DNA of 64,000 bases. It comes from Pseudomonas salomonii. Lineage in GTDB: Bacteria > Pseudomonadota > Gammaproteobacteria > Pseudomonadales > Pseudomonadaceae. A model generated the notes under the pieces. That model did not search any database. It worked only from the letters and a program-made list of their open reading frames with translations, and was not told the origin of the DNA. Below are positions 18,425-28,142 of the stretch, piece after piece. Position 1 is the first letter of the stretch; each line of letters starts with the position of its first letter. Location of the stretch: NCBI RefSeq assembly GCF_900107155.1, contig NZ_FNOX01000013.1, positions 179,195 to 243,194 of the forward strand, given 5' to 3'. The translations under genes were made by a program, and so were the position numbers.

Positions 18425-19753
18425 ATGGCCAAGAAGCTTTACATCGAAACCCACGGTTGCCAGATGAACGAGTACGACAGCTCGCGCATGGTCGACCTGC
18501 TGGGCGAACACCAGGCCCTGGAAGTCACTGCCCGCGCCGAAGATGCCGACGTCATCCTGCTCAATACCTGCTCGATCCGCGAGCGTGCCCAGGACCGTGT
18601 GTACTCCCAGCTGGGCCGCTGGCGTGAATTGAAACTGGCCAACCCGGACATGGTGATCGCCGTCGGCGGCTGCGTGGCCAGCCAGGAAGGCGCCGCGATC
18701 CGCGACCGCGCCCCCTATGTCGACGTGGTTTTCGGCCCGCAGACCCTGCACCGCCTGCCGGAAATGATCGACGCCGCACGCATCACCAAGCTGCCGCAGG
18801 TGGACGTGTCATTCCCGGAAATCGAAAAATTCGACCATTTGCCCGAACCGCGCATCGACGGGCCGAGTGCCTATGTGTCGGTGATGGAAGGCTGCAGCAA
18901 GTACTGCACCTTCTGCGTGGTGCCCTACACCCGTGGCGAAGAAGTCAGCCGGCCGTTTGACGACGTGCTGGCCGAAATTATCCACCTGGCCGAAAACGGC
19001 GTGCGCGAAGTGACCTTGCTGGGCCAGAACGTCAACGGCTATCGCGGCCAGACTCACGACGGGCGCCTGGCCGACCTCGCGGAGTTGATCCGCGTGGTGG
19101 CTGCGGTGGATGGCATCGAGCGTATTCGCTACACCACCTCGCACCCGCTGGAGTTCTCCGACAGCCTGATCCAGGCGCACGCCGAAGTGCCGGAGCTGGT
19201 CAAGCACCTGCATTTGCCGGTGCAGTCGGGTTCTGACCGCATTCTGGCGGCCATGAAACGCAACCACACGGCCCTGGAATACAAATCCAAGCTGCGTAAA
19301 TTGCGCGCGGCGGTGCCGGGTATCTGCATCAGCTCGGACTTTATCGTCGGGTTCCCCGGCGAGACCGAGAAAGATTTCGAGCAGACCATGAAGCTGATCG
19401 AAGACGTCGGCTTCGACTTCTCCTATTCGTTCGTCTACAGCCAGCGTCCGGGCACCCCGGCTGCCGATCTGGCAGATGACACCCCGGAAGCGCTGAAAAA
19501 AGAGCGTTTGAACGCACTGCAGCATCGCCTGAACCAGCAAGGTTTCGAGATCAGCCGACAAATGGTCGGTTCGATCCAGCGCATCCTGGTCACCGACTAC
19601 TCGAAAAAAGACCCGGGCGAGTTGCAAGGGCGTACCGAGAACAACCGGATCGTCAACTTCCGCTGCGACACGCCCACCCTGATCGGCCAGTTTGCCGATG
19701 TGCACATCGATGCGGCGCAACCGCACTCGCTGCGGGGGTCGCTAATCAACTGA
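18425..19753 (+). CDS. miaB: tRNA-2-methylthio-N6-dimethylallyladenosine synthase
   Basis: MiaB adds the methylthio group to i6A37 of tRNA. The 442-residue protein has the N-terminal MTTase domain (ETHGCQMNEYDSSRM, NTCSIRERA, VGGCVAS, giving the three auxiliary-cluster cysteines), the radical-SAM motif CSKYCTFCVVP and a C-terminal TRAM domain. ATG 18425 (MAKKLYIETHG) gives the family N-terminus. It stands upstream of the phoH-ybeY-corC-lnt genes, the usual pseudomonad order, with a REP pair in between. Confidence 0.97.
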   Translation: MAKKLYIETHGCQMNEYDSSRMVDLLGEHQALEVTARAEDADVILLNTCSIRERAQDRVYSQLGRWRELKLANPDMVIAVGGCVASQEGAAIRDRAPYVDVVFGPQTLHRLPEMIDAARITKLPQVDVSFPEIEKFDHLPEPRIDGPSAYVSVMEGCSKYCTFCVVPYTRGEEVSRPFDDVLAEIIHLAENGVREVTLLGQNVNGYRGQTHDGRLADLAELIRVVAAVDGIERIRYTTSHPLEFSDSLIQAHAEVPELVKHLHLPVQSGSDRILAAMKRNHTALEYKSKLRKLRAAVPGICISSDFIVGFPGETEKDFEQTMKLIEDVGFDFSYSFVYSQRPGTPAADLADDTPEALKKERLNALQHRLNQQGFEISRQMVGSIQRILVTDYSKKDPGELQGRTENNRIVNFRCDTPTLIGQFADVHIDAAQPHSLRGSLIN

Positions 19754-19778
19754 CCTCTGACCGGATAAAGATCAAAAT

Positions 19779-19865
19779 GTGGGAGCTGGCTTGCCTGCGA
19801 TAGCGGTGGGTCAGCCGACACATCTGGCACTGACACACCGCCATCGCAGGCAAGCCAGCTCCCAC
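19779..19865. repeat. REP pair (AGCTGGCTTGCCTGCGA type)
   Basis: The GTGGGAGCTGGCTTGCCTGCGA head and its inverted copy are separated by a short spacer between miaB and phoH. It is the same subtype as 3443-3529. Confidence 0.9.
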
Positions 19866-19980
19866 AGTGGATTTTCATGGTTCTTGAGATTGAGCCAGCC
19901 TATATAAGTGCTTTCGCACGCCGAGCGCTGGCGTTATCCTCTCCTTCACCTAAACAGCCAAAGGGCGGCTAAAAGCAACC

Positions 19981-20985
19981 TTGAACGCACCCATAGCAGA
20001 ACCCCATCGTTTTATCCTCGAGCCGTTTGAGGCTCGCCGTTTCGCCAACCTGTGCGGACAGTTCGACGAGCACCTGCGCCTGATCGAACAACGCCTGAGC
20101 ATCGAGATCCGCAACCGCGGCAATCAGTTCGAGCTTATTGGTGAACCCCAGCACACCACGTCTGCAGAAAACCTGCTGCGCCGCCTCTACCGCGAAACCA
20201 AGGGGAGTGAGCTGTCGCCGGAGACCGTGCACCTGTACCTGCAGGAATCCGCCGTGGAAGACTTGGCCAACAACCCGGTGGCCGAAGCCAGCGTGGCCCT
20301 GCGCACCAAAAAAGGCATGATTCGCCCACGCGGCTTGAATCAGCAGCGCTACGTCAAGGAAATCCTCGGTAACGACATCAACTTCGGCATCGGCCCCGCC
20401 GGTACCGGCAAGACCTACCTGGCCGTGGCCTGTGCGGTCGACGCCCTGGAGCGCGAGCAGGTGCGACGCATCCTGCTGGTACGCCCGGCAGTCGAGGCTG
20501 GCGAGAAGCTTGGCTTCCTGCCCGGCGACCTGGCCCAGAAGATCGACCCGTACCTGCGCCCGCTCTACGACGCGCTGTACGAGATGCTCGGCTTTGAATA
20601 CGTGGCCAAGTTGATCGAGCGCCAAGTGATCGAGATCGCCCCGCTGGCCTACATGCGTGGTCGCACCTTGAACAACAGCTTCATCATCCTCGATGAAAGC
20701 CAGAACACCACCGTCGAACAGATGAAAATGTTCCTCACCCGTATCGGTTTCGGCTCCACCGCCGTGATCACCGGCGACGTCACCCAGGTCGACCTGCCCA
20801 AGGGCACCAAGTCCGGCCTGGCCCAGGTGATCGATGTGCTCAAGGACGTGCCAGGCATCAGCTTCACACATTTCATGCCTAAAGACGTGGTTCGCCACCC
20901 GTTGGTGCAGCGCATTGTCGAAGCCTACGAGCGCTTTGAGCACCGTGATGACGCACCCGCCAAGGACGTGCGCCGCGATGCTTGA
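19981..20985 (+). CDS. ybeZ: PhoH-family ATPase (YbeZ)
   Basis: The 334-residue P-loop ATPase has Walker A GPAGTGKTYLA (about residue 139) and Walker B FIILDESQN (about 236). It is the usual partner of the RNase YbeY in rRNA maturation, and its gene overlaps ybeY by eight bases. The start is a TTG at 19981 (reads MNAPIAEPHRF), because no ATG lies in a suitable place and the N-terminus fits homologues. It sits in the miaB-ybeZ-ybeY-corC-lnt row. Confidence 0.92.
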   Translation: MNAPIAEPHRFILEPFEARRFANLCGQFDEHLRLIEQRLSIEIRNRGNQFELIGEPQHTTSAENLLRRLYRETKGSELSPETVHLYLQESAVEDLANNPVAEASVALRTKKGMIRPRGLNQQRYVKEILGNDINFGIGPAGTGKTYLAVACAVDALEREQVRRILLVRPAVEAGEKLGFLPGDLAQKIDPYLRPLYDALYEMLGFEYVAKLIERQVIEIAPLAYMRGRTLNNSFIILDESQNTTVEQMKMFLTRIGFGSTAVITGDVTQVDLPKGTKSGLAQVIDVLKDVPGISFTHFMPKDVVRHPLVQRIVEAYERFEHRDDAPAKDVRRDA

Positions 20986-21436
20986 GCTAGACCTGCAGCT
21001 GGCCACCGAAGCGCCCGCCCCCAGCGAAGCGCAGTTCCGTCAGTGGTGCGCCCTGGCCCTGCGCCAGCGCACCGCCGACTCGGAGCTGACCATCCGCCTG
21101 GTGGACGAGCCCGAAGGCCGTGAACTGAATCACACCTGGCGCCAAAAGGACTACGCGACTAACGTGCTGTCCTTTCCCGCCGACGTGCCGGATGAGTTAC
21201 TGGATATCCCGTTACTGGGCGACCTGGTGATCTGCGTCGAAGTGGTCGAGCGCGAGGCGAAGGAACAAGGCAAGGAACTTGAAGCCCACTGGGCCCATCT
21301 AGTCATCCACGGCTGCTTGCATCTCTTGGGTTACGACCATATAGACGATGACGAAGCCTGCGAAATGGAAACACTGGAACAAACGTTGCTTGCTGAACTG
21401 GGTCACCCTGATCCGTATGCAGACGACGAAAACTGA
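20978..21436 (+). CDS. ybeY: Endoribonuclease YbeY (16S rRNA 3'-end maturation)
   Basis: The 152-residue metalloprotein carries the zinc motif H-x3-H-x5-H as HGCLHLLGYDH. It functions in 16S rRNA 3' end processing and in quality control of 70S ribosomes. Its ATG 20978 lies within the end of ybeZ, so translation is probably coupled. corC follows 43 bp downstream. Confidence 0.94.
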   Translation: MLELDLQLATEAPAPSEAQFRQWCALALRQRTADSELTIRLVDEPEGRELNHTWRQKDYATNVLSFPADVPDELLDIPLLGDLVICVEVVEREAKEQGKELEAHWAHLVIHGCLHLLGYDHIDDDEACEMETLEQTLLAELGHPDPYADDEN

Positions 21437-21479
21437 AACTACACATAACTGACACAACAAAGGATTTAGAGTAATCGCT

Positions 21480-22319
21480 ATGAGCGAAGACCGATCGAGC
21501 AACGGGCAGAAGTCATGGCTGGGTAAACTGACCCAGGCTTTTGCCCACGAGCCGAAAAACCGCCAGGAGCTGCTGGAGCTGCTGCGCGAGGCCCATCAGA
21601 ACAAGTTGCTGGACAGCGAAGCGCTGGCCATCGTCGAAGGCGCCATCCAGGTGGCTGACCTGCAGGTGCGGGACATCATGGTCCCGCGCTCGCAGATGAT
21701 CAGCATCAAGGCGACCCAGACCCCACGGGAATTCCTCCCGGCCGTGATCGACTCGGCGCACTCGCGCTACCCGGTGATCGGTGAAAGCCATGACGACGTC
21801 ATGGGCGTCCTGCTGGCCAAGGACCTGCTGCCACTGATCCTCAAGGAGAACGGCGACAGCTTCAACATCAAGGACTTGCTGCGCCCGGCCACCTTCGTGC
21901 CTGAATCCAAGCGCCTGAATGTGCTGCTGCGCGAGTTCCGCGCCAACCACAATCACATGGCCATTGTGATCGACGAATACGGCGGCGTGGCCGGTCTTGT
22001 GACCATCGAAGACGTGCTTGAGCAAATCGTCGGCGACATCGAAGACGAACACGACGTCGAAGAAGACAGCTACATCAAGCCGCTGCCCAGCGGTGATTTC
22101 CTGATCAAGGCGCTGACGCCGATCGAGAACTTCAACGAGTTCTTCGACAGCGAATTCTCCGACGATGAGTTCGATACCGTGGGCGGTTTGGTGATGAGTG
22201 CGTTCGGGCACCTGCCAAAACGTAACGAAACCACCGAGATTGGCGCTTATCGCTTTCGCATCTTGAATGCCGACAGTCGCCGCATTCACTTGATCCGCCT
22301 GACACCTATTGCCCGCTAA
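21480..22319 (+). CDS. corC: CorC/YbeX CBS-domain protein
   Basis: The 279-residue protein has tandem CBS domains (about 65-190, with VRDIMVPRSQMISI and DEYGGVAGLVTIEDVLEQIVGDIEDE) and a C-terminal CorC_HlyC domain. No membrane segment is present. It is the pseudomonad form of the magnesium/cobalt-efflux-associated protein, recently linked to ribosome metabolism. AAAGGA lies upstream of ATG 21480. It sits between ybeY and lnt (8 bp gap). Confidence 0.92.
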   Translation: MSEDRSSNGQKSWLGKLTQAFAHEPKNRQELLELLREAHQNKLLDSEALAIVEGAIQVADLQVRDIMVPRSQMISIKATQTPREFLPAVIDSAHSRYPVIGESHDDVMGVLLAKDLLPLILKENGDSFNIKDLLRPATFVPESKRLNVLLREFRANHNHMAIVIDEYGGVAGLVTIEDVLEQIVGDIEDEHDVEEDSYIKPLPSGDFLIKALTPIENFNEFFDSEFSDDEFDTVGGLVMSAFGHLPKRNETTEIGAYRFRILNADSRRIHLIRLTPIAR

Positions 22320-22327
22320 GGACTGAT

Positions 22328-23851
22328 ATGCGCCGTCTGATTGCACCCGGCTGGCCCGGTAACCTGCTGGCCGCGGTGGCTGGCGCCGTCACTACCCTGG
22401 CGCTGGCGCCCTTCGATCTGTGGCCATTTGCGCTGCTGGCCGTCGGGCTGTTCTACGTCGGCCTGCGCGAGCTGACGCCACGCCAGGCCCTGGGCCGTGG
22501 TTGGTGCTTCGGTTTCGGCCTGTTTGGCGCCGGTACCAGCTGGATCTACTACAGCATCCACCATTTCGGCGGTGCTTCGGTGTTGCTGGCTGGCTTTTTG
22601 ATGCTGCTGTTTACCGCCGCCATTGCCTGGTTCTTCGCCCTGCCCGCTTGGCTGTGGGCACGCTGGCTGCGTCGTAATGAGGCGCCGGTGGCCGATGCGC
22701 TGACCTTTGCGGCGCTGTGGGTTGGCCAGGAAGCGTTTCGTGGTTGGTTCCTGACGGGTTTCCCTTGGCTGTACTCCGGTTACAGCCAACTTGATGGCCC
22801 GCTCACCGGCCTGGCGCCACTGGGCGGCATGTGGCTGATCTCCTTTGCCCTGGCGCTGACGGCTGCCGTGCTGTGCAACTTGCCACGCCTGCTGGCAAGC
22901 AAGCGCAACGGCTTCATCGGCGCAGGCTTGGTGTTGTTGGTTGCACCCTGGGCCATAGGCCTGGCGCTCAAGCATCATGCCTGGACCTTGCCCTCCGGCG
23001 CACCGCTGACCGTGGCGGCGATTCAGGGCAATGTCGAACAAAGCATGAAGTGGGACCCCGCGCAGATCGACGCGCAGTTGGCGCTGTACCGCGACATGAG
23101 CTTCAGCTCCAAGCCGGTAGACCTGCTGGTATGGCCGGAAACCGCGGTGCCGGTGCTCAAGGAATCCGTCGAAGGTTACCTGGGCATGATGGGCAAGTTT
23201 GCCGCCGACCGGCACACCGCGCTGATCACCGGCGTACCGATCCGCCAGGAAGTGCACCACCAGAAGCGCTACTTCAACGGCATCACCGTGGTGGGCGAAG
23301 GCGAAGGCACTTACCTCAAGCAAAAACTGGTGCCGTTTGGTGAGTACGTGCCGTTGCAAGACATGCTGCGCGGGCTGATCGCTTTCTTTGACCTGCCGAT
23401 GTCGGACTTCGCCCGCGGCCCGTCCGATCAGGCGATGCTGCAGGCCAAGGGCTATCAGATTGCGCCGTTCATTTGCTATGAAGTGGTGTACCCGGAATTC
23501 GCCGCAGGCCTGTCGGCCCAGAGCGATTTACTGCTGACCATCAGCAACGACACCTGGTTCGGCCGCTCCATTGGCCCGCTGCAACACCTGCAAATGGCGC
23601 AGATGCGTGCGTTGGAGGCTGGTCGCTGGATGATCCGCGCCACCAACAATGGCGTGACCGGCCTGATCAACCCGTTCGGGCAGATCACCGCGCAGATCCC
23701 GCAGTTTGAACGCGGGATTCTCTACGGCGAAGTGGTGCCGATGCACAACCTGACGCCGTACCTGCAATGGCGCTCGTGGCCGTTGATCATTGTGTGCCTG
23801 GGCTTGTTCGGTTGGGCGCTGCTGGCGGGCCGGATGTCGAAAACGGTCTAA
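22328..23851 (+). CDS. lnt: Apolipoprotein N-acyltransferase
   Basis: Lnt adds the third acyl chain to lipoproteins at the inner membrane. The 507-residue protein has about six N-terminal helices and a periplasmic nitrilase-fold domain. The catalytic triad is Glu in WPETAVP, Lys in YLKQKLVPFGEYVP, and Cys in FICYEVVYPE. It ends the ybeZ-ybeY-corC-lnt row, and a composite REP follows. Confidence 0.95.
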   Translation: MRRLIAPGWPGNLLAAVAGAVTTLALAPFDLWPFALLAVGLFYVGLRELTPRQALGRGWCFGFGLFGAGTSWIYYSIHHFGGASVLLAGFLMLLFTAAIAWFFALPAWLWARWLRRNEAPVADALTFAALWVGQEAFRGWFLTGFPWLYSGYSQLDGPLTGLAPLGGMWLISFALALTAAVLCNLPRLLASKRNGFIGAGLVLLVAPWAIGLALKHHAWTLPSGAPLTVAAIQGNVEQSMKWDPAQIDAQLALYRDMSFSSKPVDLLVWPETAVPVLKESVEGYLGMMGKFAADRHTALITGVPIRQEVHHQKRYFNGITVVGEGEGTYLKQKLVPFGEYVPLQDMLRGLIAFFDLPMSDFARGPSDQAMLQAKGYQIAPFICYEVVYPEFAAGLSAQSDLLLTISNDTWFGRSIGPLQHLQMAQMRALEAGRWMIRATNNGVTGLINPFGQITAQIPQFERGILYGEVVPMHNLTPYLQWRSWPLIIVCLGLFGWALLAGRMSKTV

Positions 23852-23871
23852 AGGCTTAAACACAAGTTCCT

Positions 23872-23975
23872 GTGGGAGCTGGCTTGTGTGGGAGCGGGCT
23901 TGCTCGCGAATACGGTGTATCAGTTAACGAATAAGCTGACTGACACACCGCTTTCGCGAGCAAGCCCGCTCCCAC
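23872..23975. repeat. Composite REP (one head inside another)
   Basis: The left arm is doubled: a short GTGGGAGCTGGCTTG head of one subtype is directly followed by a full GTGGGAGCGGGCTTGCTCGCG head of the other subtype, whose inverted partner lies at the right. It reads as one REP subtype inserted into another. Confidence 0.8.
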
Positions 23976-24007
23976 ATGAACCGCTTTCCACATTTGGAAT
24001 TGCGGCG

Positions 24008-24769
24008 TTATCGGTAAAACACCCGATACCCCACCTGCCCCACCGCCTCATTGATCAACTGCCCGCTGCGCCACACCGACACGAACTCCGGCATCCAGCC
24101 GCCCAGTGGCCGCGCATTGTCCACGCCCAAAAAGCCCACCGGCCCCGGCACTACGGCAAAGCCGGCCTTCTCGAAGCTCCACACCGCACGCGGCATATGC
24201 CAGGCCTGGGTTACCACCACCACGCGCTTGATGCCTTGCGGCAACAGGATGTCGGCGCTCATCTGCGCGTTTTCCCAAGTGGTGCGGCTGCGCTCTTCTT
24301 TCCAGCGCACGGTGACGCCGAAGTCATCCTGCATCGACACCGCCATCAACTCGGCCTCGCTGGGAGGCGTGCCGTAGTGCAAGCCGCCGCTGGTCAGCAC
24401 CGGCAAGCCAGAGGCCTTGGCCAGACGCGCGGCATAACGCTGGCGCTCAAGCCCTGTACCGGTGGGTTGATCGGTGCCCCACGCAGGGTCGCCGCGCTCA
24501 CGCCCAGAACCCAACACCACAATTGCATCGGCGCGCTGGGCCAGCGTCGCCCATTCTTCACGGGCCAACGGTGGCTCGGTCTCCAAGGCATGCGCGCCCC
24601 ATTGCACCATCACCGGCAGGCTGATCAACCAAAGCCCGCCGAACCCCACGGCAAAGCAGCATCCGGCCAGGCGCGGGCGACTTTTACGCAACCACCAGGC
24701 AAGCGCCAGCAGCAGCAAAAAAAGGCCGGGCGGCAAGAGCAATTGTTTAATGAAATAACGAAAAGGCAT
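24008..24769 (-). CDS. DUF218/YdcF-ElyC-like inner-membrane protein
   Basis: The 253-residue protein has two N-terminal membrane helices (about 7-27 and 38-57) followed by a DUF218 domain with AIVVLGSGRERG, LERQRYAARLAKASGLPVLTSGG, SRTTWENAQMSA and VVVTQAWHMPRAV. The family includes E. coli ElyC and YdcF, implicated in envelope biogenesis. ATG 24769 has GGAG seven bases upstream. It is convergent with lnt. Confidence 0.85.
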   Translation of the reverse strand: MPFRYFIKQLLLPPGLFLLLLALAWWLRKSRPRLAGCCFAVGFGGLWLISLPVMVQWGAHALETEPPLAREEWATLAQRADAIVVLGSGRERGDPAWGTDQPTGTGLERQRYAARLAKASGLPVLTSGGLHYGTPPSEAELMAVSMQDDFGVTVRWKEERSRTTWENAQMSADILLPQGIKRVVVVTQAWHMPRAVWSFEKAGFAVVPGPVGFLGVDNARPLGGWMPEFVSVWRSGQLINEAVGQVGYRVFYR

Positions 24770-24873
24770 CGGGCATCTCCAAAGATGCCCGAAGCCTAGA
24801 TGCAACGGGGTTCAGCGACAATCTTTACCAACCTGTTTCGAGACGGCTCAAAGGTTAACGTGGTGCTCCACGT

Positions 24874-25185
24874 TTACCGTGCGGCCCGACGTTTGTCGGG
24901 ACCGCGAGCCGCAGACACATCTTTCAGCCAGATCACCTTGGCCGAACGCAAAGGCTCTTGGGCGGGCGGGGCAGCCCGTTCCTCGGAGGCACGGTGGTGA
25001 TTCAATTCCAGGTAGCCCTTGATCAATTCAAGTTCAGCCTGGCTCAAGCCTCGCAACTCCAGCTCCAGAGGCCGCTCATCAAGCAATCGGCCTGCGGTTC
25101 TTGCGGCATCCAATGCCCGACCCAAACGGTCGATCAGTCCTTCATACAATTGCGGTTTCATTAAAGTTCGCTGCGATTCAACCAT
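24874..25185 (-). CDS. Small basic hypothetical protein
   Basis: I do not recognise this 103-residue protein. Its first 65 residues are predicted helical (LYEGLIDRLGRALDAARTAGRLLDERPLELELRG...). The C-terminal tail is proline/alanine- and arginine-rich. A strong ribosome binding site (GAGGTGAGGGG) precedes ATG 25185, and the stop lies close to a divergent leuS promoter region. No membrane segment or cysteine motif is visible. It may be a conserved pseudomonad protein next to leuS. Confidence 0.6.
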   Translation of the reverse strand: MVESQRTLMKPQLYEGLIDRLGRALDAARTAGRLLDERPLELELRGLSQAELELIKGYLELNHHRASEERAAPPAQEPLRSAKVIWLKDVSAARGPDKRRAAR

Positions 25186-25447
25186 CCCCTCACCTCATTG
25201 AAGATAAGACTCACTCCCCAATAAACAGCGTAGTCCCCGTGGCTGCGCCTGCCTCGCGCCGCGACAGACGGCCCTCGCCGCGCAATCAGGGTTTCCCTCG
25301 ATAGAGTGGGGTCATGTATGCTACGGCGCTTCCTGTAACTCCACTTCCCGCAGGGTTTGGGCACGGACGCGCCGCTTTTTGGTGTCGATCAACCTGAATG
25401 TTGTACCGAAGAGGATTAGGCCACCCCTATTCAGTTCAAAAGTAGCC

Positions 25448-28054
25448 ATGCACGAACAATATCAGCCCCGTGAAATAGAAAATGCCGCCCAAACCTTCTG
25501 GGACGAGCAAAAGTCCTTTGAAGTCAGTGAACAGCCAGGCAAGGAGACTTACTACTGCCTATCGATGTTCCCTTACCCCAGCGGCAAGCTACACATGGGG
25601 CACGTGCGTAACTACACCATCGGCGACGTAATTTCCCGCTACCAGCGCATGCTCGGCAAAAATGTCCTGCAACCTATGGGTTGGGACGCCTTCGGCATGC
25701 CGGCGGAAAACGCCGCGATGAAAAACAACGTGGCGCCCGCCAAGTGGACCTACGAAAACATCGCCTACATGAAAACCCAGCTGCGCAGCCTGGGCCTGGC
25801 GGTGGACTGGTCCCGCGAAGTGACCACCTGCAAGCCCGATTACTACCGCTGGGAACAGTGGCTGTTCACGCGCCTGTTCGAAAAAGGCGTGATCTACCGT
25901 AAAAACGGTACCGTGAACTGGGACCCGATCGACCAGACCGTACTGGCCAACGAGCAGGTCATCGACGGTCGCGGCTGGCGTTCCGGCGCGGTGATCGAAA
26001 AGCGCCAGATCCCCATGTACTACTTCAAGATCACGGCCTACGCCGATGAACTCTTGTCGAGCCTCGATGACATGCCGGGCTGGCCTGAACAAGTCAAGAC
26101 CATGCAGCGCAACTGGATCGGCAAATCCAAAGGCATGGAAGTGCAGTTCCCGTACAACGTCGATTCCATCGGCGAAGCGGGCGCACTGAAAGTCTTCACC
26201 ACCCGCCCAGATACGTTGATGGGCGCGACCTACGTCGCCGTGGCCGCTGAACACCCGCTGGCCACTCAGGCTGCCGAAAATAACCCTGAGTTGCAGGCGT
26301 TCATCGCCGAATGCAAAGGCGGCAGCGTGGCCGAAGCCGACGTTGCCACCCAAGAGAAAAAAGGCCTGCCGACCGGCCTGTTCGTCGAGCACCCACTGAC
26401 GGGCGAAAAACTGCCGGTGTGGGTCGCCAACTACGTGCTGATGCACTACGGCGATGGCGCAGTCATGGCTGTGCCGGCCCACGACGAGCGCGATTTCGAG
26501 TTCGCCACCAAGTACAGCCTGCCGATCAAATCCGTGGTGCGTACCAGTTCCGGCGAGACCAACCCGGCCCCGTGGCAAGACGCCTACGGCGAGCACGGCA
26601 CGCTGATCAACTCCGGTGAATTCGACGGCCTGGACTTCCAGGGTGCGTTCGACGCCATCGAAGTTGCCTTGATCAAGAAGAACCTCGGTGCCTCGCGCAC
26701 CCAGTTCCGCCTGCGCGACTGGGGCATCAGCCGCCAGCGCTACTGGGGCTGCCCGATCCCGATCATCCACTGCGAAACCTGCGGTGACGTGCCGGTGCCG
26801 GAAGATCAGTTGCCGGTGGTCTTGCCTGAAGATGTGGTGCCCGATGGCGCCGGTTCGCCATTGGCGCGCATGCCCGAGTTCTACGCGTGCGCTTGCCCGA
26901 AATGCGGCCAGCCTGCCAAGCGTGAAACCGACACCATGGACACCTTCGTCGAGTCCTCGTGGTACTACGCCCGTTACGCCTCGCCACACTATGAAGGCGG
27001 CCTGGTAGAAAAATCCGCAGCCGACCACTGGTTGCCGGTGGATCAATACATCGGCGGCATCGAACACGCGATTCTTCACCTGCTTTATGCGCGCTTCTTC
27101 CACAAGCTGATGCGCGACGAAGGCCTGGTGAGTTCCGATGAGCCGTTCAAGAACCTGCTGACCCAAGGCATGGTAATCGCCGAGACTTACTATCGCCGCG
27201 AAGCCAATGGCGCCTACACCTGGTTCAACCCGGCGGACGTCGAACTTGAGCGTGACAGCAAAGCCAAGGTAATCAGCGCCAAGCTGAAATCCGACGGCCT
27301 GCCGGTTGAAATCGGTGGCACCGAGAAGATGGCCAAGTCCAAGAACAACGGCGTTGACCCACAGTCGATGATCGATCAGTTCGGCGCCGATACCTGCCGC
27401 CTGTTCATGATGTTCGCCTCGCCGCCCGACATGAGCGCCGAATGGTCCGACTCCGGGGTTGAAGGTTCGCACCGCTTCCTCAAGCGCGTCTGGCGCCTGG
27501 CGCACGCCCATGTCAGCCAGGGTTTGCCGGGCAAACTGGACGTGGCGTCGCTGAGCGATGAGCAAAAAGCCATCCGTCGCAGCACCCACCTGGCCATCCG
27601 CCAGGCCAGCCAGGACGTGGGCCAGAACCACAAGTTCAACACCGCCATCGCCCAGGTGATGACGCTGATGAACGTGCTGGAAAAAGCCCCGCAAGCCACC
27701 GAACAGGACCGCGCGCTGGTACAGGAAGGCCTGGAAGCTGTGGTGTTGCTGCTGGCGCCCATCACGCCGCACATCAGCCATGAGCTGTGGAGCCGCCTGG
27801 GCCATAGCGATGCGGTCATCGATGCGCGCTGGCCGGTGCAGGATGAAAGCGCGCTGGTGCAGGACACATTGCAACTGGTTATCCAGGTTAACGGTAAACT
27901 GCGCGGCCAGATCGACATGCCTGCCAGCGCCAGCCGTGAAGACGTGGAAGCCGCAGCGCGTATCAACGAAAACGTGCTGCGCTTTACCGAAGGCCTGACG
28001 ATCCGCAAAGTGATCGTAGTGCCGGGCAAACTGGTCAACATCGTCGCCAGCTAA
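25448..28054 (+). CDS. leuS: Leucyl-tRNA synthetase
   Basis: The 868-residue class I synthetase has the HIGH motif (YPSGKLHMGHVRNY), a CP1 editing domain (about 220-420, with TTRPDTLMGATYVAVAAEHP and the VPAHDERDFEFA motif), a zinc-like CETCGD...CACPKCG module and the KMSKS motif as EKMAKSKNNG. The start at ATG 25448 (MHEQYQPREIE) gives the standard length; the upstream in-frame extension is not conserved. It leads the leuS-lptE-holA row. Confidence 0.97.
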   Translation: MHEQYQPREIENAAQTFWDEQKSFEVSEQPGKETYYCLSMFPYPSGKLHMGHVRNYTIGDVISRYQRMLGKNVLQPMGWDAFGMPAENAAMKNNVAPAKWTYENIAYMKTQLRSLGLAVDWSREVTTCKPDYYRWEQWLFTRLFEKGVIYRKNGTVNWDPIDQTVLANEQVIDGRGWRSGAVIEKRQIPMYYFKITAYADELLSSLDDMPGWPEQVKTMQRNWIGKSKGMEVQFPYNVDSIGEAGALKVFTTRPDTLMGATYVAVAAEHPLATQAAENNPELQAFIAECKGGSVAEADVATQEKKGLPTGLFVEHPLTGEKLPVWVANYVLMHYGDGAVMAVPAHDERDFEFATKYSLPIKSVVRTSSGETNPAPWQDAYGEHGTLINSGEFDGLDFQGAFDAIEVALIKKNLGASRTQFRLRDWGISRQRYWGCPIPIIHCETCGDVPVPEDQLPVVLPEDVVPDGAGSPLARMPEFYACACPKCGQPAKRETDTMDTFVESSWYYARYASPHYEGGLVEKSAADHWLPVDQYIGGIEHAILHLLYARFFHKLMRDEGLVSSDEPFKNLLTQGMVIAETYYRREANGAYTWFNPADVELERDSKAKVISAKLKSDGLPVEIGGTEKMAKSKNNGVDPQSMIDQFGADTCRLFMMFASPPDMSAEWSDSGVEGSHRFLKRVWRLAHAHVSQGLPGKLDVASLSDEQKAIRRSTHLAIRQASQDVGQNHKFNTAIAQVMTLMNVLEKAPQATEQDRALVQEGLEAVVLLLAPITPHISHELWSRLGHSDAVIDARWPVQDESALVQDTLQLVIQVNGKLRGQIDMPASASREDVEAAARINENVLRFTEGLTIRKVIVVPGKLVNIVAS

Positions 28055-28062
28055 TCGGATCG

Positions 28063-28086
28063 GGCGCAGGGCTTGAGCCCTGCGCC
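28063..28086 (+). terminator. GC-rich hairpin after leuS
   Basis: GGCGCAGGGCT-TG-AGCCCTGCGCC forms a perfect 11-bp stem a few bases after the leuS stop. It has no T-run, so it may attenuate or protect the transcript rather than fully terminate it before lptE. Confidence 0.5.
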
Positions 28087-28142
28087 GAACTAAACCTTTA
28101 AGGCCTCGATAAGGCCAACATGGTTTCAAGGGGAGCAACAAA

